Assembly: GCA_002366675.1 (NCBI GenBank)
Contig: DFBO01000117.1
Location: forward strand, 1-6,588
Direction: 5' to 3'
Length of the DNA stretch: 6,588 bases
From: Flavobacteriaceae bacterium UBA3078
GTDB lineage: Bacteria; Bacteroidota; Bacteroidia; Flavobacteriales; Flavobacteriaceae
Shown here: positions 1-6,074 of the stretch, in pieces
Numbering within the stretch: the stretch's first letter is position 1
Layout: every line of letters begins with the position of its first letter
The notes under the pieces: generated by a model
Seen by the model: only the letters and a program-made list of their open reading frames with translations
Told to the model about the DNA's origin: nothing
Databases searched by the model: none
Made by a program: the position numbers and the translations under genes

Positions 1-33
1 GTTTTGCGATAAAATGAGTTAATAACCAAACAT

Positions 34-70
34 AAAAAAGCCTTGTAATTTTATTATTACAAGGCTTTTT
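34..70. terminator. Bidirectional rho-independent terminator
   Basis: A 9-bp perfect stem, GCCTTGTAA (40-48) pairing with TTACAAGGC (57-65), encloses an 8-base loop. Six A's precede it and five T's follow it, so either strand gives a hairpin followed by a U-run. It lies 21 bases beyond the stop codon of the minus-strand M4 protease and is probably its terminator. The symmetry suggests that a plus-strand gene entering from the left also ends here. All three plus-strand frames have a stop within the first 22 bases, so that neighbour cannot be identified. Confidence 0.85.
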
Positions 71-90
71 CTATAATATAATTCTAGTAC

Positions 91-2634
91 TTATTGCTTG
101 ATTAACTTAATAACCTGAGAAGCATGTTTTGCATGTACATTCATAAAATAAATACCAGTTGTAACTTGTGTGATATCTATAGTTTGAAGATTTTGACCAT
201 TTGAAAGATCGATTGTTTTAATTAATCGTCCATTAATATCGAATATTTCGGCTTTAACCAATTCAATATTATTTAGGTTCCTAAGTGTAAACTCTCCATT
301 TGATGGATTAGGATATACTTTTATATCGTTTTGCAAGCCTTCAAAATCTGTTACTGAAAGAATCATATCACAATTATAAACAGAGATATCGTCTACATAC
401 CATCCTTCTCTGCCATTACATCCATCTGTACCAAGTTCCCATCTAAATTGAACTGTTGAATTAGCTGTTACACCAATAGATGATAAATCGATATAACTTC
501 TTCCCCAACTTCCTGAAGAAGATCCTCCATCAGAACCAGTAAAAACAGGTTCGCCTGCCATTGGATTATCGTTTGCTCCAGTATTAAGATCGCCATTATA
601 ACCATTGGCTGTAAAAGCACTGTCTGGTAATAGCTCAAAAGAACTTCCATCAATACTATACTTTAAATTCCCACCATCCCAATTTGTTTCAGTTGAAAGA
701 TAATGCATAAATGTCATTTCAAACGTACCAGTTTGTTGGTCTGGAATATTTATTACAGGACTCTCTAATCTTAGAATTCCATTTTGTAATGAAGTTGAGC
801 AATTCCCATTAACAGGATCTACTCCAAAAATGGCTTGTCCGTTTAAGCCTTCAGGTAAATTTGCATCTATTTCCCAATCTCTTGGCTCCCAAGTCCCAGG
901 GTTTGTAGGTATTTGAGAAACTGTCCATATACCAATACCAGACTCCCAATCTTCAAAGAAAATTGGGTTATTAATAGCTGCATCACATGGATCTGCAGTA
1001 GCAGATAAAATAGGCTCGTAACCACAGTTATCTTCTAAACGTAGCTCTACAGCTAATAAAACTTTTACAAGTTCATCAAAATCAGACATCGTTATAATCT
1101 CTCCTGAAGGTCCAGCAGGTGCATCTTCTGTGCTTAATCCTTCTAAATTAATTCCTATTAAATCTGTACATGAAGCTTCAAGAGAAGCAGCTAGCACTTC
1201 AAAATCACTTGTGGGAGTTAAATACTGACTTTGAGTTCTCCAAAAAATATGAGCAGCTTTTGTAAATCCTATCCCATTGATAGTTTGACCATTAAAAGTT
1301 CCACCATCTACTAAAAGTGCATAGGCGTGATTTGGAATTCCTGAATTAATATGAACGCCACCACTATCAAAAGTTCCACAAGAGAAATTTCCGTCGGTTA
1401 CTTTCCCTGGATCACCATTACAAGGTGGATTCCATAAATCTCTAATGGCTCCACCAAAAGCAGTAGCATCTTCTCCCATTCTCCATCTGTCTGAACTATC
1501 ACAAGCTGTTCTTAACGAATGGTCATCGTCTACATCTTCATAATTATTTAATAAATCAATAGTTTCTCCCCAAATATCAGAATATGATTCGTTGATAGCT
1601 CCAGATTGGTAAGCATAAATTAAGCCACTAGTATAACCAGTATAAGCGTGTCCCCATTCATGAGCAATAACATCATCAGAAGCAGTACCATTACAATAAT
1701 TTGCTGTTACACCATTCCAATTGGCATTTGGACAAGAAATATTAGGGTTGTTATTTATAGTTCGCATTTGGGCATCAGCTCCATCATAAGACACATACCC
1801 AAAAGCATTATTAAAAAAGTTATATACATGAGCAGAAGCCACAACTTCATTCTGTTGCCAGATACTTAAAGTTCCTGGAAAAGCGTCTCCTTCTTCCCAT
1901 ACTACATTCGATGTATCATTTTCATAAACAACTCTATCTATAGCATGAATCCCTGTAAACTGTTCTACAAGCGTACCATTATGTGCGTCTATAAAAAGAA
2001 ACTCTCTAACATCATTGTTATTTCTAACCTCAATTTCATATACCAAATAATCTGCTCCCAATTTATTTTGAACTAATCCTTTTTGAAAAACATACAACGT
2101 TGTTTTAAAAGCAAATAAATCCATGCCAGAATTATTTAAACCTTGATTGTTAACAATAGATAATGCTTTATTGTTTGCCTCTTCTAAACTAATTGTAGGT
2201 GTAGTATGTATTTTAATATTAGGAATGTAATTACCATTTATAGCTGTTAAATCATCATTTACATTAAAATGAAAACGTAATTGGGCATCAAAAACAGGCA
2301 CATTATTTTTATGTTGAGTAATCGTTAGTTTTTTTAAGCCGTAATTATCAACCTCAGCTAATCCAAGTTTAAACGTACTTTCGATTATCTCAAATTGAAA
2401 CAACTCTTTATTTGCTTCCAAAAAAGAAACCACTTTATCTTGAATTGTTTGTCCTTGTAATGATAATGGGCTTGTAGCTGGAAACTTTATAAATTCTGGA
2501 GTTCCATTTAGGTTTTTAGTAACTGAAGCATTGGTTTGATCTACTATTTTTTTTATAGCTTCTTGAGTCTTCTGCGCAAAAGATATAGAGCTAACAAACA
2601 CAAAAACAGCTAATAACAGCATATTTTTTTTCAT
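91..2634 (-). CDS. Secreted M4 (thermolysin-like) metalloprotease with T9SS type A sorting domain
   Basis: This 847-residue zinc endopeptidase is predicted to be exported by Sec and then carried across the outer membrane by the type IX secretion system. A signal peptide covers about residues 1-20 (cleavage near SFA-Q). A FTP/PepSY-type inhibitory propeptide follows at about 25-230 and the M4 catalytic domain at about 232-535. The zinc site is HEWGH (H325, E326, H329) with third ligand E349 in NESYSD, 20 residues after H329 as in thermolysin. NANWNG (303-308), Y340 and H428 in GGVHINSG match the thermolysin substrate-binding and catalytic segments. Residues about 555-755 form a Gly/Asn/Trp-rich, probably jelly-roll (MAM-like) domain. 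Residues about 770-847, beginning KVYPNPSNGEF and ending KLIKQ, are a typical T9SS type A sorting domain. Eleven cysteines lie in the mature part. The ATG at 2634 is followed by a Lys-Lys n-region and hydrophobic core, which supports this start. It appears monocistronic. The family is certain; the natural substrate is unknown. Confidence 0.96.
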   Translation of the reverse strand: MKKNMLLLAVFVFVSSISFAQKTQEAIKKIVDQTNASVTKNLNGTPEFIKFPATSPLSLQGQTIQDKVVSFLEANKELFQFEIIESTFKLGLAEVDNYGLKKLTITQHKNNVPVFDAQLRFHFNVNDDLTAINGNYIPNIKIHTTPTISLEEANNKALSIVNNQGLNNSGMDLFAFKTTLYVFQKGLVQNKLGADYLVYEIEVRNNNDVREFLFIDAHNGTLVEQFTGIHAIDRVVYENDTSNVVWEEGDAFPGTLSIWQQNEVVASAHVYNFFNNAFGYVSYDGADAQMRTINNNPNISCPNANWNGVTANYCNGTASDDVIAHEWGHAYTGYTSGLIYAYQSGAINESYSDIWGETIDLLNNYEDVDDDHSLRTACDSSDRWRMGEDATAFGGAIRDLWNPPCNGDPGKVTDGNFSCGTFDSGGVHINSGIPNHAYALLVDGGTFNGQTINGIGFTKAAHIFWRTQSQYLTPTSDFEVLAASLEASCTDLIGINLEGLSTEDAPAGPSGEIITMSDFDELVKVLLAVELRLEDNCGYEPILSATADPCDAAINNPIFFEDWESGIGIWTVSQIPTNPGTWEPRDWEIDANLPEGLNGQAIFGVDPVNGNCSTSLQNGILRLESPVINIPDQQTGTFEMTFMHYLSTETNWDGGNLKYSIDGSSFELLPDSAFTANGYNGDLNTGANDNPMAGEPVFTGSDGGSSSGSWGRSYIDLSSIGVTANSTVQFRWELGTDGCNGREGWYVDDISVYNCDMILSVTDFEGLQNDIKVYPNPSNGEFTLRNLNNIELVKAEIFDINGRLIKTIDLSNGQNLQTIDITQVTTGIYFMNVHAKHASQVIKLIKQ

Positions 2635-2655
2635 TGGGTCAATTTTTATTTTAAG

Positions 2656-2663
2656 CGAATTTA
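2656..2663 (-). promoter_or_regulatory. Possible -7 promoter element of the M4 protease gene
   Basis: Read on the minus strand this is TAAATTCG, close to the Bacteroidota -7 consensus TAnnTTTG. It lies 21 bases before the protease ATG, which would give a leader of roughly 15 bases. No TTG -33 element is seen at the usual spacing of about 19 bases; the nearest TTTG is part of the T-run of the ndk terminator and too close. The region is very AT-rich, so a chance match is quite possible. Confidence 0.25.
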
Positions 2664-2676
2664 TAAATTATAAAAC

Positions 2677-2705
2677 AAAAAAAGCCTGAAAAATAATTTT
2701 CAGGC
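2677..2705 (-). terminator. Rho-independent terminator of ndk
   Basis: A 9-bp perfect stem, GCCTGAAAA (2684-2692) pairing with TTTTCAGGC (2697-2705), has a 4-base loop. On the minus strand the stem is followed by seven T's (A's at 2677-2683 on the plus strand). It lies 27 bases after the ndk stop codon. The other side lacks a T-run, so it works on the minus strand only. It separates ndk transcription from the downstream protease gene. Confidence 0.85.
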
Positions 2706-2732
2706 CAGATTTAACATATAAAGAATACTTTA

Positions 2733-3152
2733 TTAAAACATCTCTCTTCCAGAAAAATGAAAAGCTCCTTCAATAGCAGCGTTCTCATCGCTATCACTTC
2801 CGTGAACAGCATTTTCTCCAATAGAAGCAGCATATAATTTTCTTATTGTACCTTCAGCAGCATCTGCAGGATTTGTAGCACCAATTAAAGTTCTAAAATC
2901 TTCTACAGCATTCTCTTTCTCTAAAATTGCAGCTACTATAGGACCACGAGTCATATATTCTACTAATTCTCCATAGAAAGGTCTTTCGCTGTGTATTGCA
3001 TAAAATGCTTCTGCATCAGCTTTTGTCATTTGTGTTAATTTCATTGCTACGATTCTAAAACCTGAAGCATTAATTTTTTCTAAGATTGCGCCAATGTATC
3101 CTTTTTCTACTGAATCAGGCTTAAGCATTGTAAATGTTCTGTTAGTTGCCAT
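2733..3152 (-). CDS. ndk: Nucleoside diphosphate kinase
   Basis: This cytoplasmic enzyme moves the gamma-phosphate from ATP to other nucleoside diphosphates through a phosphohistidine intermediate, balancing the NTP and dNTP pools. The 139 residues form one full-length NDK domain. The catalytic histidine is H117 in NAVHGSDS. The nucleotide-binding residues K11 (MLKPD), Y51, F59 (ERPFY), R87 (DFRTLIGATNP), T93, R104 and N114 fall at the same numbers as in E. coli Ndk. The ATG at 3152 gives the normal N-terminus MATNRTFTMLKPD. It is preceded by an A-rich stretch with no Shine-Dalgarno sequence, as is common in Bacteroidota. The gene has its own terminator and stands alone, divergent from the nrnA-gldI cluster. 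Nothing in it is unusual. Confidence 0.98.
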   Translation of the reverse strand: MATNRTFTMLKPDSVEKGYIGAILEKINASGFRIVAMKLTQMTKADAEAFYAIHSERPFYGELVEYMTRGPIVAAILEKENAVEDFRTLIGATNPADAAEGTIRKLYAASIGENAVHGSDSDENAAIEGAFHFSGREMF

Positions 3153-3174
3153 TTAATTTTTTTTTAATTTCGTG

Positions 3175-3182
3175 CAAAAGTA
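3175..3182 (-). promoter_or_regulatory. ndk: Candidate ndk -7 promoter element
   Basis: On the minus strand this reads TACTTTTG, an exact match to the Bacteroidota -7 consensus TAnnTTTG, and it lies 22 bases before the ndk ATG. No TTTG -33 element is present at the usual spacing of about 19 bases; the nearest TTTG (3214-3211) is 28 bases away. Transcription would begin near 3168-3170, giving a short A-rich leader. Confidence 0.5.
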
Positions 3183-3227
3183 AGGTATTTCATTATAAAA
3201 ACCATAAAAACAAATATTAAAAAATTG

Positions 3228-3235
3228 TATCTTCG
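3228..3235 (+). promoter_or_regulatory. Candidate -7 promoter element of the nrnA-gldI-PPIase cluster
   Basis: TATCTTCG is one base off the Bacteroidota -7 consensus TAnnTTTG and ends only 6 bases before the ATG at 3242. If it is used, transcription would start at or within a few bases of the start codon, giving a leaderless or nearly leaderless mRNA. No TTG -33 element is visible at the usual spacing. It is the only promoter-like sequence seen ahead of the three-gene cluster. Confidence 0.4.
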
Positions 3236-3241
3236 TTGCCT

Positions 3242-4261
3242 ATGACAAAAGACGATATTAAAAACATAAAACTACTTTTAGATTCTCCAAAACAAATAGT
3301 TATTGTACCACATAAAAATCCTGATGGAGATGCTATTGGTTCTACATTAGGTTTATATCTTTACCTATTAAAACAGAACCATAAAGCAACAGTTATTGCT
3401 CCAAATGATTATCCTAATTTTTTAAAATGGATGCCTAAAGAATCTGATATTTTAAAATACGATTCTCAAAAAAATGAATGTGACGACCTAATTAATAAAG
3501 CTGACCTTATTTTTACTTTAGATTTTAATGCTTTAAATAGAATTGGTGATATGGGAGCTCCTATCAATAATAGTAGTGGCATTAAAATAATGATTGATCA
3601 TCATCAGCAACCAGATAGCTATGCAACGTATATGTATTCGGATGTGAGCATGAGTTCTACTTGCGAAATGGTCTATAATTTTATTGATATGCTAGGAGAT
3701 AAAGACCTAATTGATGCAGACATTTCAAGCTGTTTGTATGCTGGAATAATGACAGATACTGGTTCTTTTAGATTTCCATCTACTACAAGTAATACGCATA
3801 GAATAGCTGGTGATTTAATAGACAGAGGAGCGAGTCATTCTGAAATCCATAATCAGATTTCCGATACAAATAGCTACGATCGTATGCAACTTTTAGGCTG
3901 TGCTTTAACCAACTTAAAAGTATTACCAGAATTCCGAACAGCCTATATAACACTTTCTCAAAATGAGCTCAATAAATTCAACTTTAAGAAAGGTGATACT
4001 GAAGGATTTGTTAACTATGCTTTGTCTTTAAACAACATTATTTTTGCGGCTATTTTTATTGAAGATTCGCAAAATAACATTATAAAAATATCGTTACGTT
4101 CAAAAGGCGACTTTTCTGTAAATGAATTTTCGCGAGCCCATTTTGAAGGTGGAGGACATACAAATGCAGCTGGTGGCAAAAGCAATTTTGACTTGAAAAC
4201 TACAGTTGAAAATTTTATTAGTATATTACCAAGCTATAAAAATGCCCTAAAAAATGAATAA
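3242..4261 (+). CDS. nrnA: DHH/DHHA1 phosphoesterase, NrnA-like oligoribonuclease / pAp phosphatase
   Basis: This is a cytoplasmic, metal-dependent (usually Mn2+) phosphoesterase. NrnA-family proteins degrade the short RNAs left by other RNases and often also dephosphorylate 3'-phosphoadenosine 5'-phosphate. From the ATG at 3242 it has 339 residues, normal for the family. The DHH domain carries HKNPDGDAIGS (H24, D28, D30), FTLDF (D94), IDHH (D119, H120, H121) and TDTGSFRF (D172). The C-terminal DHHA1 domain ends with the substrate-binding GGGHTNAAGG (303-312). All metal-ligand positions are intact. A TTG two codons upstream could extend the frame, but the ATG is preferred because it gives the usual N-terminus and the TTG lies next to a likely promoter element. 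The last 8 bases overlap gldI. The family is certain; the balance between RNA and pAp activity cannot be read from sequence. Confidence 0.93.
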   Translation: MTKDDIKNIKLLLDSPKQIVIVPHKNPDGDAIGSTLGLYLYLLKQNHKATVIAPNDYPNFLKWMPKESDILKYDSQKNECDDLINKADLIFTLDFNALNRIGDMGAPINNSSGIKIMIDHHQQPDSYATYMYSDVSMSSTCEMVYNFIDMLGDKDLIDADISSCLYAGIMTDTGSFRFPSTTSNTHRIAGDLIDRGASHSEIHNQISDTNSYDRMQLLGCALTNLKVLPEFRTAYITLSQNELNKFNFKKGDTEGFVNYALSLNNIIFAAIFIEDSQNNIIKISLRSKGDFSVNEFSRAHFEGGGHTNAAGGKSNFDLKTTVENFISILPSYKNALKNE

Positions 4262-4805
4262 AATTATAACCTTAATTGTATTGATGCTCCTACTTGCAGC
4301 TTGTAAATCGCCTGAAGCCAGAAGACCTGTGTCTTCAACCTCAGGTTCGTTTATAGATGCTTCGGTTGCCAGAAACATTAAATTAAAAGAAAAAGAGCAG
4401 GCCTACATTAAAAAAATTATGGATGCGAATCCAGATGAAAATTATATTGCATCAGAAAATGGCTTTTGGTATTATTACAACACAAAACAACCAGATAGTC
4501 TTATAACACCTGATTTTGGTGATATTGTAAATTTTAATTACAATATAAAAACATTGAATGGACAAGTTATCTATTCAAAAGAAGAAATGAAAACTCAAAA
4601 TTATGTCATGGACAAACAAGAGTTGTTTTCTGGCTTAAGAGAAGGTTTAAAACTTATGAGACCTGGTGAAACGGTTACTTTCATGTTTCCTTCACAAAAA
4701 GCCTATGGATATTATGGAGACGAAAACAGAATTAAGACTAATGCACCACTTATTTGTGAAGTTTCAGTAAATTCAATAATAGAAAATCAATTAAAAGAAC
4801 AATAA
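4254..4805 (+). CDS. gldI: Gliding motility lipoprotein GldI (FKBP-type fold)
   Basis: This is a predicted envelope lipoprotein related to FKBP-type peptidyl-prolyl isomerases. In Flavobacterium johnsoniae GldI is required for gliding. The 183 residues begin with a lipoprotein signal peptide ending in LAAC, with C17 the lipidated cysteine. The KSPEARRPVS segment just after it matches what I recall of GldI proteins. A charged helical stretch (about 38-60) leads into an FKBP-like domain (about 85-177) with RPGETVTF, AYGYYGDEN (Y151) and TNAPL. Several FKBP pocket residues differ: the Phe-Asp pair after the second strand is I106-Y107, the pocket Trp is L128, the late Phe is C168, and the IPPN loop reads IKTN. 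Isomerase activity is therefore uncertain. The start codon lies inside the end of nrnA (8-base overlap, different frame), so translation is probably coupled. No separate promoter is seen. Confidence 0.9.
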   Translation: MNKIITLIVLMLLLAACKSPEARRPVSSTSGSFIDASVARNIKLKEKEQAYIKKIMDANPDENYIASENGFWYYYNTKQPDSLITPDFGDIVNFNYNIKTLNGQVIYSKEEMKTQNYVMDKQELFSGLREGLKLMRPGETVTFMFPSQKAYGYYGDENRIKTNAPLICEVSVNSIIENQLKEQ

Positions 4806-4837
4806 AAACACTAATTCTCATCAAATTTTAATAACCA

Positions 4838-5998
4838 ATGAACATTTTAAAACATCCTATGAAAATTTTCTTTCTTACACTCTTACTAAGTTTCACATCT
4901 TGTGAAGAACAAAAATATCCAGATTTAGAAGATGGATTATATGCTGAATTCGTTACTAACAAAGGTATTATGGTTGCAAAACTAAGTTACAAAAAAACAC
5001 CAGTAACAGTTGCCAATTTTGTTGGACTAGTTGAAGGGACTCACCCAAAACTTTCAGACTCTTTAAAAGGAAAAAGATATTATGATGGTACTACTTTCCA
5101 TAGAGTGATTGATAAATTCATGATTCAAGGTGGAGATCCAACAGGAACAGGTTCAGGAAGTCCAGGATATGCGTTTTTAGATGAATTTAGTCCAGACCTA
5201 AGACATGACAAGCCTGGAATTTTATCTATGGCAAATTCAGGTCCTGCAACAAATAGTAGTCAATTCTTTATCACTGAAGTTCCTACACCAAATTTAGATA
5301 ACAGACATGCTGTTTTTGGGGAATTAGTTATGGGTATTGATGTTCAAGATAGCATCTCTAATGTAAAAGTAAGCCAAGGAAATAACAAGCCAATTGAGCC
5401 TGTTGTTATCGAATCTATAAATATTATTAGAAAAGGTGCAGATGCTGAAGCTTTCGATGCCGCTAAAGTATTTACTGAAGAATTACCTAAAATAGAAGAA
5501 AAGCAAAAGCAACTTAAGGAAGAAGAAAACAAGAAACTTAAGGAAGGTGCAAAAGCTGCTGCTGAAGCTTTTTTAACTAAAAATGCAAATGTAGAAGGAA
5601 CAGTAAAAGAATTAGAAACAGGAGTTATCATGATTTTTACAAATCAAGATGAAGCTGCTGTAAAACCAAATTCTACGCAAAAAGTGTTAGTTAATTATGC
5701 TGGATTCTTTGAAGATGGTCGTTTATTCGATACCTCTTGGGCAGACGTTGCAAAAGAGAACAACCAATATAACGAACAACGTGACACACAAGGTGGTTAC
5801 AAACCGTTCCCAATGATTTATAACGAGACTGCAAGCCTAGTTCCTGGATTTAGAGAAGCTATGCTGAATATGAATGTTGGAGATAGAGCTCGTGTATTCA
5901 TTCCTAGTTATTTAGGTTATGGAGCAAATGGTATGGGACCAATTCCACCTAACACGAATTTAGTTTTCGATTTAGAAATTACTGGTTTAGCTGAGTAA
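4838..5998 (+). CDS. Cyclophilin-FKBP fusion peptidyl-prolyl isomerase, predicted lipoprotein
   Basis: This 386-residue envelope foldase joins two unrelated proline isomerase families. A lipoprotein signal peptide ends at FTSC (C22); Phe at -3 is not the usual Leu. The cyclophilin domain (about 33-197) keeps the active site: FHRV with R89, KFMIQGGD (F94, M95, Q97), MANSGPATNSSQFF (A132, F144) and L153/H157 before VFGE. The CypA Trp121 position is N152. A Lys/Glu/Ala-rich linker, probably helical (about 200-248), follows. The FKBP domain (about 255-385) keeps Y287, F297-D298, VPGF (335-338), Y361, GPIPPN and F377. The loop between D298 and VPGF is about 18 residues longer than in FKBP12. An in-frame ATG at 4859 (M8) would also give a workable signal peptide. 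The gene starts 32 bases after gldI with no terminator between, so the two are probably cotranscribed. Domain calls are secure; clients are unknown. Confidence 0.94.
   Translation: MNILKHPMKIFFLTLLLSFTSCEEQKYPDLEDGLYAEFVTNKGIMVAKLSYKKTPVTVANFVGLVEGTHPKLSDSLKGKRYYDGTTFHRVIDKFMIQGGDPTGTGSGSPGYAFLDEFSPDLRHDKPGILSMANSGPATNSSQFFITEVPTPNLDNRHAVFGELVMGIDVQDSISNVKVSQGNNKPIEPVVIESINIIRKGADAEAFDAAKVFTEELPKIEEKQKQLKEEENKKLKEGAKAAAEAFLTKNANVEGTVKELETGVIMIFTNQDEAAVKPNSTQKVLVNYAGFFEDGRLFDTSWADVAKENNQYNEQRDTQGGYKPFPMIYNETASLVPGFREAMLNMNVGDRARVFIPSYLGYGANGMGPIPPNTNLVFDLEITGLAE
5511..5546 (+). repeat. Short direct repeat in the linker-coding region of the fused isomerase
   Basis: The 12-mer AACTTAAGGAAG occurs at 5511-5522 and again at 5535-5546, 24 bases apart start to start, so the reading frame is kept. 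It encodes the Lys/Glu-rich linker between the cyclophilin and FKBP domains (around residues 225-237). It is probably a small in-frame duplication or convergent low complexity, and could let linker length vary between strains. Confidence 0.5.
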
Positions 5999-6019
5999 TT
6001 TTCAGTTAGAATATAGATT

Positions 6020-6049
6020 AAAAAAGCAGCTCGATGAGCTGCTTTTTTT
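6020..6049. terminator. Bidirectional rho-independent terminator
   Basis: A 7-bp GC-rich stem, GCAGCTC (6026-6032) pairing with GAGCTGC (6036-6042), has a 3-base loop. Six A's lie on the left and seven T's on the right, so each strand gives a stem followed by a U-run. It sits between two convergent genes, 21 bases after the fused-isomerase stop and 25 bases beyond the stop of the minus-strand hypothetical gene, and probably terminates both. Confidence 0.9.
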
Positions 6050-6074
6050 GTTAACAGAGTTACCTGTATTTTTT

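Noticed and set aside
1..33. Possible 3' end of a plus-strand gene entering from the left
   Set aside because: Each plus-strand frame reaches a stop within 22 bases and too few codons are visible to choose a frame or support a call, although the two-way terminator hints at such a gene.
468..653. 61-codon minus-strand open frame
   Set aside because: It lies wholly inside the M4 protease gene in another frame and has no recognisable protein features.
1648..1869. 73-codon plus-strand open frame
   Set aside because: It is antisense to the conserved M4 catalytic domain; Ile/Ser-rich, no family resemblance, explained by the complement of the real gene.
3236..3241. TTG start two codons upstream of the nrnA ATG
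   Set aside because: It adds only Met-Pro, lies next to the probable -7 promoter element, and the ATG gives the normal family N-terminus.
5344..5631. 95-codon minus-strand open frame rich in Ser, Phe and Ala
   Set aside because: It is antisense to the Lys/Glu/Ala-rich linker of the fused isomerase; its composition is what the complement of that low-complexity region produces.
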